Source: JAGQPD01 sp020426865
GTDB taxonomy: Bacteria; Planctomycetota; Planctomycetia; Pirellulales; Pirellulaceae
Length of the DNA stretch: 64,000 bases
Direction: 5' to 3'
Assembly: GCA_041399065.1 (NCBI GenBank)
Contig: JAWKTN010000009.1
Coordinates: forward strand, 1 to 64,000
Shown: positions 1 to 8,724 of the stretch, piece after piece
How the letters are laid out: every line of letters starts with the position of its first letter
Position numbering within the stretch: the stretch's first letter is position 1
The notes under the pieces: model-generated
What the model saw: only the letters and a program-made list of their open reading frames with translations
The model's database searches: none
What the model was told of the DNA's origin: nothing
Program-made: the position numbers and the translations under genes

Positions 1-10
1 TGAATCGGAA

Positions 11-565
11 TTACGATTTGCCCCAGATGGTGCTGAGATTCACCGTCGCTGCGTACCGCAGAAACTGAATCTGCTCAACGCACTGCGTCGCTCGATACCG
101 GCCGTCCTCGCCGAGCAGGTTTTGTTCCACCGATTTGTTTTCGGGGTCAACGATCCAGAATTCCGGGACACCGTGCTGCTCGTAAAGCCGCTTCTTCAAC
201 TGCCGGTCATACTCTCGATTCGACGGCGACAGAATCTCAACCACCAGATCGGGTACCCCTTTTAGCCGGGTGTCGGTGACGATGTGATTGGCGTTGAGCA
301 CCACCACCAGATCGGGTTGGACGATGCTCGTATCGCTCAACTGCAAATCAATGGGTGCATTAAACACTTGCCCATGGCTGCCCAATTCAATCTGCTGGTA
401 CAACTGGAATTGAATGTGACGCGATACTGTTTGATGTTGCGGACTAGGTGCCGGGTTCATGTAATGCCTTCCCTGGACAACTTCGTGCCGGTTGCCATCA
501 AGGGGAAACAACAAATAGTCGTCATACGTCAGTTTGACGGTCGGTTCGTCGTACGATGTCGACAT
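11..565 (-). CDS. Uma2-family putative endonuclease (DUF820)
   Basis: 184 aa, the usual length for the Uma2/DUF820 family, whose fold is that of PD-(D/E)XK nucleases. The motif series is intact: an S-P-x-H-Q turn near residue 42, VQPDLVVV near 82, PDLVVEILSPSN near 106 and a lysine-rich stretch leading to the EFWIVDP strand near 136. The acidic residues of the two PDL/VE motifs would bind metal. The ATG at 565 follows GGGAG with a spacing of 7. No partner gene is visible; the window begins just after its stop. Family assignment is firm; the biological role of these proteins in planctomycetes and cyanobacteria is not known. Confidence 0.88.
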   Translation of the reverse strand: MSTSYDEPTVKLTYDDYLLFPLDGNRHEVVQGRHYMNPAPSPQHQTVSRHIQFQLYQQIELGSHGQVFNAPIDLQLSDTSIVQPDLVVVLNANHIVTDTRLKGVPDLVVEILSPSNREYDRQLKKRLYEQHGVPEFWIVDPENKSVEQNLLGEDGRYRATQCVEQIQFLRYAATVNLSTIWGKS

Positions 566-687
566 GGCATATCTCCCGCTTTTCAGTCCGTCTCTGCCTC
601 TCTTTCAGTATACCAGCTCGTCTCCGATCGCGCTCATACTACCTCGCGGCGAAATTCAGATTAGTGGTGACGAACACGGAAAGGCGA

Positions 688-2625
688 TCAGTACGCCATC
701 AAGATTTTTTCGGTCTCAATACCGGCCAGCGATTTAAAACCACCTTCGGCGATCTTGCCGCCGAGCTTGGTAACTGCACGATAGTGCCGGTCCGAGGCCC
801 GACGTCCGCGATAGGCATTTTGCAGGTCGCGGCCTAAGGTTTCGGCTGCCTCGCGTACCACTTCATCGTCGCTCCGTGCGGCATATAAGCTCGTCGCCAA
901 CACGACGACCAACGATTGAATGCGACTGGAGAGCTCGGCCATTCGGCACTGACGATCGGCAAGTTTCAATTGATGCTTGCGCATCGTGCCGCTAATCTCC
1001 ATTCGCGATCCTTGCAGCTCGTCGCAGGCCCAATCGGCCAGTTCTCTCAACCCGTCTGGCATGGCAGGCAACCGCGGACTGGGGTTAGGAATAATTGTCT
1101 CGGCTGCCATCCATTTGGCATAGGGGATCAACGCGTCTTTCAATGCCCACAGGTGTGCGGGATTCGCCATATTCGGCGTCTTGATCTTCGCCCGTTGCAA
1201 TGCTTTGCCGACTGGTTCAAAGAACTGCGTACCGTGGTGCTTCACGAGCGACTTAAAGAAGGCCATGCCCAGCATTTCACCTTCGCCTTCATAAATGCAT
1301 GGCGCCAGGTATTCGTGCACGTTGTCTCCAAACATGTGGCCATGCAAGAACGATCGACCGCCGTGTGTCTTCATGCACAGCTCGATTGCGGCCTCTTTTT
1401 GCGCCTCGCTCCCAAAGATCTTCGCAATGATGCATTCCATCTCACCGCGATACCCTTCGTCGATCAGGCTGGAGCACCATTGGACGAGTGCGTCGCAGGC
1501 GACGATGAGCCCGGCCAGACGCCCCAATCGTCGTTGAACCAATTCACGACGGGCAATGGTTTCGCCGTAGGTAACGCGGAAATTCGCCCAGGGAATCATA
1601 CTGGCCATCATCAATCGCATCGTCCCCGCTGCGTTGGCACACAACGCGATACGTCCGAGGTTCAGTCCATGATAAGCGATCGTCAAACCGTTACCTCTAT
1701 TGACCTGCAATAGATTGCTGGCCGGGACACGGAAATCGTTGAACACAATGCCTTGGTTGTAAGTATGCTTCAATGCCCAAAGGCCGTACTTGCGCAGCTG
1801 AAACTGATCGTTTTCTTCCGGTGGAAGATCACAAATCAACACAGCCGGTTTATCGTCAATCAGACACACTAGACCGATCGTGCGTCCTGGCACCGTATTC
1901 GTGATGAACAACTTCTCGCCATTGACAACGTACTCGTCGCCCCGCAATTCAGCCGTAGTCCGCAGGGCAGTCAGATCCGATCCGGCACAGGGTTCGGTCA
2001 ATGCGAACGCCGACAATTTGGCCCCACTGGCCAGCTGCGGCAAGAAACGTTGTTTCTGCTCGTCATTGCCGAAGGTGCGCACGGGGTCGACCGCGCCGAT
2101 GCACCCGTGTACGGACGCCAATCCAGCCACCGTGGGATCGATCAGTGCCATCTTAGTGAGAAAGGGCGCGAAACTTCGGAACGGGGCGCCACTGCCACCG
2201 TGTTCCTTGTCAACCAACAAGCCCCAGTATCCAACCTCGCCCAAATCATTCAATACGGCTTCGCTGACCTTGTGGTCCTCGTTCATCAGCGTGCCCGCTT
2301 GCTTGTGACGCCGTACAACTTCCAAGGACGACTGCATCACATTCTGCGACGTCGCGTCGGGTTTTTCGGCCTGTGCCTCGAATAGGTCCACTGGCACGCC
2401 GCGATCCCAGACGGCGCGATGGACGGGGCTATGAATCGTTTGATATTGCGGCGCGAACAAGCCCTCCACTTGATCGTCGGCCTTGTCAATGGCACCCGTG
2501 CGACGGGCCTCGTCATCGCTTTTACCACCCAGCTTCAGAGCGGTTTCGGCAAACGATGCTTCGTGATCTTGTTCCACCCGATCGTGTGCCGTCATGTCGT
2601 TGGTACCGGGAGCTTTGGATGACAT
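688..2625 (-). CDS. Acyl-CoA dehydrogenase family protein
   Basis: 645 aa FAD enzyme expected to oxidise acyl-CoA to enoyl-CoA, probably in fatty-acid beta-oxidation. The core lies at about residues 95-470: the N-terminal helical domain (EVGYWGLLVDKEHGGSG), the flavin-binding middle strand (FALTEPCAGSD, then GEKLFITN) and the C-terminal helical domain with MKTHGGRSFLHG. A further C-terminal extension of about 170 residues makes it longer than classical short-chain enzymes of about 380 aa, closer to FadE/very-long-chain types. Its first 90 residues are polar and unassigned. No acyl-CoA ligase, thiolase or electron-transfer flavoprotein gene is adjacent, so the substrate cannot be inferred from context. 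Confidence 0.9.
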   Translation of the reverse strand: MSSKAPGTNDMTAHDRVEQDHEASFAETALKLGGKSDDEARRTGAIDKADDQVEGLFAPQYQTIHSPVHRAVWDRGVPVDLFEAQAEKPDATSQNVMQSSLEVVRRHKQAGTLMNEDHKVSEAVLNDLGEVGYWGLLVDKEHGGSGAPFRSFAPFLTKMALIDPTVAGLASVHGCIGAVDPVRTFGNDEQKQRFLPQLASGAKLSAFALTEPCAGSDLTALRTTAELRGDEYVVNGEKLFITNTVPGRTIGLVCLIDDKPAVLICDLPPEENDQFQLRKYGLWALKHTYNQGIVFNDFRVPASNLLQVNRGNGLTIAYHGLNLGRIALCANAAGTMRLMMASMIPWANFRVTYGETIARRELVQRRLGRLAGLIVACDALVQWCSSLIDEGYRGEMECIIAKIFGSEAQKEAAIELCMKTHGGRSFLHGHMFGDNVHEYLAPCIYEGEGEMLGMAFFKSLVKHHGTQFFEPVGKALQRAKIKTPNMANPAHLWALKDALIPYAKWMAAETIIPNPSPRLPAMPDGLRELADWACDELQGSRMEISGTMRKHQLKLADRQCRMAELSSRIQSLVVVLATSLYAARSDDEVVREAAETLGRDLQNAYRGRRASDRHYRAVTKLGGKIAEGGFKSLAGIETEKILMAY

Positions 2626-2795
2626 TGCCTTCGGTCCTTCTATCTCGGAGGTATGGATCGCCAGACAAAACCGGCGAACGGCCTAGCGTGTAGTAGAATC
2701 GTATCGGCTGAGCCCAGATTGTACAGTGGCGCAAACCGGGGCAAGCAGGAAAGATTTAACGATTTGCGTCGGATTGCATCAAAGCTAGGCATTGT

Positions 2796-2815
2796 ACAGC
2801 GACAGACAGCGACAG
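2796..2815. repeat. 10-bp tandem duplication upstream of the kinase gene
   Basis: ACAGCGACAG occurs twice head to tail at 2796-2805 and 2806-2815, about 75 bases before the kinase start. It could be part of the control region, but no promoter hexamers are convincingly placed around it. It lies in the 265-base gap between divergent genes. Confidence 0.6.
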
Positions 2816-2890
2816 ACACTCTGGAAAATGGCGTGTTATCGGTTAGAACAGAGGGACCAACCAGCGTGCCGCACTCACGGAGCCCACGTC

Positions 2891-5014
2891 ATGACCGAAT
2901 CGCCTTCGTCCGACGATCTGCCGATCGATGCGTTAAAACGGATCGACGAAATTTGCGACGCCTATGAGGCGGCATGTGCGGCCGAACAGTTGCCGCCGAT
3001 CGAAGAGTTTTTACAGCAAGTTCCTGCGGCACTCCGGCCGGCGCTGCGGGACGAGTTGGAGGCGATCCGTGGCGAAACATCGCGAGTTCGATCGGTGGCC
3101 GACGCTCCAACTCGGTCCCACGTTCCTGGCAGTCATGATGGAAACAACGCGCCGGATCTCATGGCCGAGGGCCTGCAGGTCCGCTGTCCAAATTGCATGA
3201 TCCCAGTGAAACTCTCGGACGATTCGGAATTAACGGAAATTAGCTGCATTTCCTGCGGAAGCAACTTCAGCCTGATCGCGCCTTACAGGAAAGACTCGAC
3301 AACGGAACTGCATCGAATCGGCCATTTCGAATTGATCATGCGTCTGGGTGCTGGTGCATTCGGCACGGTTTGGAAGGCCAGAGATCTGGTTCTCGATCGC
3401 ACCGTCGCACTTAAGTTGCCGCGCACGCCCAATATGAACGCGACGGAAGCCGCCGTTTTCTTTCGCGAGGCGCGTGCTGCCGCCCAGTTACGCCACCCAT
3501 ATATCGTTCCGGTTCACGAAGTCGGCAGATCCGACGGCCAACTGTTTATCGTCAGCGACTTGATTGACGGCGTGTCCATGTCGGAATGGATTGAGAGCCG
3601 CAAGTACGGTTTTCGCGACGCGGCCAGACTTTGCCAACAGATTGCCGAGGCGCTGGCACACGCACATTCGCGTCAAGTAATCCACCGCGATCTGAAGCCG
3701 GCCAATGTCCTGATCGATTCGTCAGGACTACCTCATGTTACCGACTTTGGACTTGCCAAACGAGAAGTTGGCGAAATCACAATGACGTTAGAGGGGCAAT
3801 TCGTCGGGACGCCCGCCTACGCATCCCCCGAACAGTACATGGGGGACATCGCCCGAACCGATCGCCGGACCGACATCTACTCCCTGGGTGTAATCCTGTT
3901 CCGGCTGCTCACGAATGAAATGCCCTATCGAGGTTCATTCGAAGCCCAACGGCAACTCAAGATTTTCGAGGATGCCCCGGATCCTCGCGGACTCAATCCT
4001 CGCATACCGCTCGACCTGGCAACCATCTCGCTGAAGTGCCTGGAACGCGACCCTCGAAACCGCTACGACCACGCTCACATCGTCGCCGATGAACTGGGCC
4101 GCTTTCTCCGTGGCGAACCGATCCGAGCACGACCGATCCCCCGATACCTGCGAATCACGCGCTGGTGCCAGCGTCATCCTGCCTTGGCCACGGCGATTGC
4201 CTCCGTCGTGTTGATCGCTATTCTGGGCCCCATCTCGGCACTCTACATGCGCTGGCAACGCGACACAATCACGCTTCAACGGACACAATTGCAGTCGCAA
4301 CTGCAAGAACGCAATCAACTCGTTGCGGATTACGCCCAGAAACTCGACGACGCCACGGCGGACCTCAATCAAATCAACGCCGCCATGCGCGCCGACTCAC
4401 TCGTCGTCAACGACCGAAGCTGGCGGCAATCCATCAGCCAACGTCTGATCGCTCAACGGCATTCCACGACCTCTCAGTTGCATGCTGAACAGCCGGAAGG
4501 CAAAGCCCAATCGGTCATGCGTGAAACCGCGTGGGCGTATCTGCTGGCCGAAGCCGGCGACTCTCGCTCCGCGAAGAAACATGCCGCTACCGCTCAACAA
4601 ACACTTGCGGATCTTGTTAACGATCACCCCTCGAACCTATCCTATATTCATGCTCAAGCTGAACTATGCGAGCTGCTACAGACGTTGGCCCTGCGGCTTG
4701 GCGACACACACGAGGCACATACATGGTCCGATCGAGCAAGCGAATTACGATTGCAATGGTCACAATCGCTGTCCCCCGCGCTTGCGATCGTCGAACGACT
4801 CGACTTGGAACTCGACCGTGCAAGTGCCGCTTCGACACCGGACGCGAAGTTGTCAGGACTGGCCAATGCCGACGCACTCGCTGGCGACCTGGAAAACGTG
4901 TGGCCGCGCCGCGCCGAGGAACTCTACGAGTTCGCCTGTCGTGTAACGTCGCGCGACCCCATTCTATTGAGTGTGCCATCAGGCACGATCCCGGCACCGG
5001 CGAGTACCGATTAG
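2891..5014 (+). CDS. Membrane Ser/Thr protein kinase (PknB-like)
   Basis: 707 aa. The start chosen is the ATG at 2891, preceded by GGAG; an in-frame ATG at 2792 would add 33 poorly conserved-looking residues. Domains in order: an N-terminal helical module (about 8-60) of the sort found before planctomycete kinases; a four-cysteine zinc knuckle (C99, C102, C119, C122); a Hanks-type kinase domain with glycine loop near 152, catalytic Lys175, HRDLKPAN at 265-272, then DFGLA; one membrane segment near 431-453; and an outer coiled/TPR-like region. The catalytic domain is therefore cytoplasmic with the C-terminus beyond the membrane. The substrate is unknown. Its 3' end overlaps the convergent PEP-CTERM gene by 36 bases. 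Confidence 0.92.
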   Translation: MTESPSSDDLPIDALKRIDEICDAYEAACAAEQLPPIEEFLQQVPAALRPALRDELEAIRGETSRVRSVADAPTRSHVPGSHDGNNAPDLMAEGLQVRCPNCMIPVKLSDDSELTEISCISCGSNFSLIAPYRKDSTTELHRIGHFELIMRLGAGAFGTVWKARDLVLDRTVALKLPRTPNMNATEAAVFFREARAAAQLRHPYIVPVHEVGRSDGQLFIVSDLIDGVSMSEWIESRKYGFRDAARLCQQIAEALAHAHSRQVIHRDLKPANVLIDSSGLPHVTDFGLAKREVGEITMTLEGQFVGTPAYASPEQYMGDIARTDRRTDIYSLGVILFRLLTNEMPYRGSFEAQRQLKIFEDAPDPRGLNPRIPLDLATISLKCLERDPRNRYDHAHIVADELGRFLRGEPIRARPIPRYLRITRWCQRHPALATAIASVVLIAILGPISALYMRWQRDTITLQRTQLQSQLQERNQLVADYAQKLDDATADLNQINAAMRADSLVVNDRSWRQSISQRLIAQRHSTTSQLHAEQPEGKAQSVMRETAWAYLLAEAGDSRSAKKHAATAQQTLADLVNDHPSNLSYIHAQAELCELLQTLALRLGDTHEAHTWSDRASELRLQWSQSLSPALAIVERLDLELDRASAASTPDAKLSGLANADALAGDLENVWPRRAEELYEFACRVTSRDPILLSVPSGTIPAPASTD

Positions 5015-6058
5015 CATCGCCACCGATACTACCAGGAAAAACATCCCCAGATTCGGTTCTGGAACTCCGTTGATCGCGGCGATCAACGATGGAACCGTTA
5101 CCGCAACTCCCTCTTCATTCATCTTGGCAACGAATCCAGGGATGTCGGCAAAATTCATTTCGAAATCGGCTGTCAAATCGCCAACCTGATGTCGCGGAAA
5201 CGAGTGCGAGCTGTTGTATCCATCCACGTCTCGCAACGCTTCGATGAATGCATCTACGTCGTCCGATTCATACACGCAATCCTGAGTCATATCGCCGACA
5301 GCGGCGCCGCAACCGGAGATGAGCATCAGTTGGTCCATCGCCCAAAAGCCACCATCCCCGGCGTTGCCAATCAGAAACTGGATCACCACGTCGCTGGCAT
5401 TCTTCGGCAAATCCAAGGACCAAATCAAGGCCTCATCCAGCGCCGGTGGCTTAAAAAACGGTGACTCGGGGTCCGAATCCCACCGCTCAATCTCTTCGAA
5501 CGGCCCGCCATCGAATGATACTGCAATGCGTGCCTGCTGGCTGTCACCGTTGGATGTTTTTTCGCCCGGTAGCCAACTGTTGTCGAGTCTCAAGTTGAGC
5601 GACGCACCGTCCACCAAGTTGTGGATGGGGATTTTGGGCGTATAGAGCGCGGACTTGAAAGGCCCCAGTTTTTCGGCCGGATTCCCCCGGTCGTTCCACT
5701 GATCCGGGTCGGCCACGATCACCGAATCGGAAGATGACTTGAACTGGTCCCGTGGGCCGTCCCCATTGCCCCCAGCAACCTCCGTCCAGAATTTGAAGTT
5801 GGTGATCGACCAGCCTTCCCACTCCGTAACACCGATGGAAGGATCACCGATGCTCGGTACGCCGTCGGAATCGATGATCCATCCCGGAGGCGGAACGTGG
5901 GAGAAGGCCCGTTGAATGTTCGAATCCTCATCGACGGGCGGCCGCAGTGGCACACTGTCGAAACTCTCAAGAAAGAGCGCTGCACCTTGTCCGCGGACAC
6001 GCTCTGTCGGCATCAAGCAGACGATTACCACGATTGCGAGATAGATGTTTCGTTGCAT
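4979..6058 (-). CDS. Exported PEP-CTERM protein with dockerin-like repeats
   Basis: 359 aa from the ATG at 6058, which has AGAGG upstream; the longer frame to 6121 lacks such a site. A signal peptide (hydrophobic core IYLAIVVIVCLM) leads to a roughly 200-residue beta-rich domain resembling carbohydrate-binding or lectin-like jelly rolls. Two dockerin-like segments follow (GDMTQDCVYESDDVDAF and GDLTADFEMNFADIPGF). The C-terminus has VPEP, a hydrophobic helix and an Arg-rich tail, the PEP-CTERM tripartite signal for exosortase-dependent surface anchoring. It sits directly downstream of another PEP-CTERM gene. No enzymatic motif is visible. Confidence 0.85.
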   Translation of the reverse strand: MQRNIYLAIVVIVCLMPTERVRGQGAALFLESFDSVPLRPPVDEDSNIQRAFSHVPPPGWIIDSDGVPSIGDPSIGVTEWEGWSITNFKFWTEVAGGNGDGPRDQFKSSSDSVIVADPDQWNDRGNPAEKLGPFKSALYTPKIPIHNLVDGASLNLRLDNSWLPGEKTSNGDSQQARIAVSFDGGPFEEIERWDSDPESPFFKPPALDEALIWSLDLPKNASDVVIQFLIGNAGDGGFWAMDQLMLISGCGAAVGDMTQDCVYESDDVDAFIEALRDVDGYNSSHSFPRHQVGDLTADFEMNFADIPGFVAKMNEEGVAVTVPSLIAAINGVPEPNLGMFFLVVSVAMLIGTRRCRDRA

Positions 6059-6069
6059 GAATTCAACCT

Positions 6070-7047
6070 CTACCGCCAACGCCTGGCAAAATGAAGAATG
6101 GCGACTACCAGATACGTCCATACGCCAGTCCCCGCTTCCGGGACCGCCACACCGCTGCCTGCCAACGACGCCGTAATTGGAAATGGCCTTCGGATCCTAA
6201 TGACGGCATCCGGTTGGTCACTGCTGAAGGTGGTCGCGACGTCCGAGAAGACGTGATATCGCGCATCGGCGGCAGAACCAAAACGTACGAATTCATCGCC
6301 GTCGACGGCACCAAAACTATCCTTCCAAATCGTGTAGTCCGCTGCATCGACCGTTTCGTCGTAGTTCCCGTCGCCATCGACGCCGCTTCCGCTGCCACCG
6401 TAGTTATCTTTCCACACCGTGTAATCCGCAGCATCAACTGTTCCGTCGCGGTTGTAGTCACCAGGCGAAACGTAAGTCATTCCATTCGCACCGATCTGCA
6501 AGTGGACGTCGATCGCAACTGGCAAGAAGAATGGCGAATCAAAGACTTCGAATCCCACGCTGCCAATATGCCACGTCGGAATCCCATTCACATTGAAACA
6601 GTTTGGATCGGAACTGCACGTTGGCCCAATCCCCACACCCTCGCCAGAAATCAACGTAAAGCCTTGTAGAAGCTCAATTCCGTCCGGCTGATTCAACGCG
6701 GTGATATCGGAAGGCAGCAGCGTGAACAAACTGCTGGTCGTATCGCCGACTAACTGAAATCGCGGCGTCGTGCCGACGGTTGGATTAGTGACAAACAATT
6801 CGCTGTCAAGAAAATCGACGTAGGGATGGGACGTCGTCACGTTGATCGAGAAATTCTGGAGGGTCTTCCCCAGCGGTGGCCGCCCGAAAATATGCAACGT
6901 GTCGACATCGCCAACATCATAGGAATGGTCCGGTACTCCCGGATCACCGGCGATGCTACTATCCGACAACCAAAATAAGGCATCCTGTCCCGCCGCCATC
7001 GAGAATGGACAGAGTAAGAACAGCAGTGGCCCGAATGCGCTTTTCAC
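6070..7047 (-). CDS. Exported PEP-CTERM/dockerin protein
   Basis: About 325 aa if translation begins at the GTG at 7047, which puts a normal signal peptide (hydrophobic run FGPLLFLLCPF, cleavage after AAG) at the very N-terminus; the frame extends in-frame to 7134 but that adds 29 polar residues. A beta-rich domain follows, then two closely spaced type-I dockerin-like calcium loops with the core DGTVDAADYTVWKDNYG and DETVDAADYTIWKDSFG, and a terminal VPEAG, hydrophobic segment and HFARRWR tail (a PEP-CTERM variant with A for the second P). Only 11 bases separate it from the next PEP-CTERM gene downstream, suggesting co-transcription. Confidence 0.82.
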   Translation of the reverse strand: MKSAFGPLLFLLCPFSMAAGQDALFWLSDSSIAGDPGVPDHSYDVGDVDTLHIFGRPPLGKTLQNFSINVTTSHPYVDFLDSELFVTNPTVGTTPRFQLVGDTTSSLFTLLPSDITALNQPDGIELLQGFTLISGEGVGIGPTCSSDPNCFNVNGIPTWHIGSVGFEVFDSPFFLPVAIDVHLQIGANGMTYVSPGDYNRDGTVDAADYTVWKDNYGGSGSGVDGDGNYDETVDAADYTIWKDSFGAVDGDEFVRFGSAADARYHVFSDVATTFSSDQPDAVIRIRRPFPITASLAGSGVAVPEAGTGVWTYLVVAILHFARRWR

Positions 7048-7323
7048 TTCTCGATTTCCCCGGTAAAGCGGTGAAACTGCCAGTCGCGGATGGCTCGGGT
7101 TATCAATTCTACCAAACTTGGTTTTCGATAACAAATTGCAAACCCCGAACTGGTTTCACAAGCATACTGGTTTCACAAGCGCAAATGTTTCGTCTCTGTT
7201 ACGTATATGCCTTTTCCTTTCGATAAACCCTCATTCGAAGAAATTATTTTTCAGATTCCCGGTCACGGCCCGCCGTCCCCCCGGGCCCGAAGGGACACGG
7301 CCCCCCGAGACGGCTCGGTATCG

Positions 7324-7374
7324 GCCACTGTGCCCCAGTCGCCACTGTGCCCCGGACGCCACTGTGCCCCGGAC
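7324..7374. repeat. Three 17-bp tandem repeats in a GC-rich intergenic stretch
   Basis: GCCACTGTGCCCCrGwC-type unit repeated exactly in phase at 7324-7340, 7341-7357 and 7358-7374; copies two and three are identical and copy one differs at two positions near its end. They lie in the 355-base gap 7048-7402 between two minus-strand genes, next to a C/G-rich run at 7262-7312. No coding potential is convincing there. Confidence 0.8.
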
Positions 7375-7402
7375 GACGCCCTATCAACAAACGTCCTAGG
7401 GC

Positions 7403-7861
7403 CTAATTCCGAAACGCCGTAATCGTATAGCTTGTGCGGGCATGACCGGAGGACGTCGAATAGGTGTGGGAGGCCGAGGTAAGCCCTTGGGCCTGATTCC
7501 TGAGTAGCGTCAATTCGGTCGAAAAATCGGCCGAGTCGAACGTGCTGACGTCGGCGAACCAGTCCACCGACAGCACCGCGTCTCTTCCAATCTGCGAAGC
7601 TGACGCGCGAAAAATCTTCTCCCGAGTCACTGTCGAATAGTCGTCAACAAATGGTGTTCCTTCGACAACCACAAAATCCTGGTCGTATGTTTCGGTACGG
7701 AGCACGGTTCCGTCTTGGGCCCGGAATTCATGCACAATCTGCACCGAACACAACAGGCTTACCGGATCTTGTCGACGAGCCGCCTCCACCGGACTGAAGA
7801 AAGTCGCCGCCATTGCTACGATACCGACTATGGTGCTCAATGAAGTGATTGCCTTGGTCAT
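7403..7861 (-). CDS. Small secreted protein of unknown function
   Basis: 152 aa. A signal peptide is clear (lysine at position 3, hydrophobic IVGIVAMAATFFS, A-x-A-like site before ARRQD). The mature part of about 120 residues is beta-rich, with alternating polar and hydrophobic residues and no cysteine pair beyond a single Cys. The start is supported by AGAGGA eight bases before the ATG. I recognise no family. It lies downstream of the ECF sigma gene on the same strand, 235 bases away, so regulation by that factor is possible but unproven. Confidence 0.7.
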   Translation of the reverse strand: MTKAITSLSTIVGIVAMAATFFSPVEAARRQDPVSLLCSVQIVHEFRAQDGTVLRTETYDQDFVVVEGTPFVDDYSTVTREKIFRASASQIGRDAVLSVDWFADVSTFDSADFSTELTLLRNQAQGLTSASHTYSTSSGHARTSYTITAFRN

Positions 7862-8063
7862 GGTTTTTTCCTCTATAATCTTCCAAGAAGCTGGAACGTC
7901 GGCCGCGTTAAAGAAGGCGGCTGTGGTCTCTACGAAAGAAGGCGAAATGAGGGTCGCGAACCGCCAGAGGTTTTCTGTAGCGTGCCTGACAGGGCGGCAC
8001 GCCTGGCAGGGCGGACGGGGAGACGGCCGGGTTTCGGTCCGGTCATGGCTAGTTGTATCTGGT

Positions 8064-8083
8064 CACGGCTGGGGACAGCGGTG
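8064..8083. repeat. Intergenic hairpin of the CACGGCTG/CAGCCGTG type
   Basis: CACGGCTG, loop GGGA, CAGCGGTG: an 8-bp stem with one mismatch, 13 bases beyond the stop of the ECF sigma gene. The same palindrome core recurs after other genes in this window (see 17228, 21488, 57814). No T-run follows on the minus strand, so it is not a classical intrinsic terminator. Confidence 0.6.
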
Positions 8084-8096
8084 TAACATTGGGCCA

Positions 8097-8666
8097 TCAA
8101 GACGTCTTCTGCCGATCGTCCTCTTGCGACCAGATCTGCCGGATTAGATTCAGCTTGCGTTCGACCGTGGCGATGGACTTGCCCAGGCTCTGGGCAATCT
8201 CGCGATTCGTCAGCCCTTCGAGTTTGCTGTAGGCGACAACTCGCAACGTAGTATCTCCCAACAGTTCGAACAACCGAGACAGCTCCTGACGCGTCATTTC
8301 GGCCAGCTCTGGCGAGGGGCCATTGTCCTGCCAATCCTCGTCGCTGGTCATAGGAAGCGCGGCGTGGCGCCGCTCCTTCTTGGACACTTTCAACGCCTTG
8401 CGGTACGTGATGGTCGCCAGTATCCGCCAGAGATCGTCGCGAGTTTCCAGCTGCGGGAATTTGCCGTCGACGACGCGAGCACAGAAAGTGCGGTAGGCAC
8501 TTTGCGCGGCATCGTCTTCGTCGGCGGCGCCGTGCACGTCGCGCAACACCGTCCGTGCCAGCCCCACCTGACGCCTGTAATACCGCTGCCAAATCTGGGC
8601 GGCTGCATCTTCGTCGCCCGACTTCAGTCTCCCGATCCACACAGATACTGAGTCTTCGTCGGACAC
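8097..8666 (-). CDS. ECF-family RNA polymerase sigma factor
   Basis: 189 aa starting at a GTG with GGGGGAAG upstream. Region 2 (about 10-75) has the helix DEDAAAQIWQRYYRR and a core-binding stretch ending YRTFCARVV; region 4 (about 125-180) contains the DNA-reading helix-turn-helix LTNREIAQSLGKSIATVERKL. No extra C-terminal domain and no adjacent anti-sigma gene are seen. Architecture and sequence resemble the ECF groups typical of planctomycetes that work together with Ser/Thr kinases; such a kinase is 3 kb away but not linked. A related sigma factor begins at 63434. Confidence 0.88.
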   Translation of the reverse strand: MSDEDSVSVWIGRLKSGDEDAAAQIWQRYYRRQVGLARTVLRDVHGAADEDDAAQSAYRTFCARVVDGKFPQLETRDDLWRILATITYRKALKVSKKERRHAALPMTSDEDWQDNGPSPELAEMTRQELSRLFELLGDTTLRVVAYSKLEGLTNREIAQSLGKSIATVERKLNLIRQIWSQEDDRQKTS

Positions 8667-8724
8667 TCGCTTCCCCCTTTACCAGATGCCGAAGCCGCGG
8701 GCACACAGCCCGACATCGCTTCCG

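Noticed and set aside
11..565. Uma2 nuclease as a defence or mobile gene
   Set aside because: Single gene at the window edge without visible partners; family is generally unlinked to mobile elements here.
916..1713. Plus-strand open frame opposite acyl-CoA dehydrogenase
   Set aside because: Overlaps core domain of a well-supported gene; His/Arg-rich, no motif.
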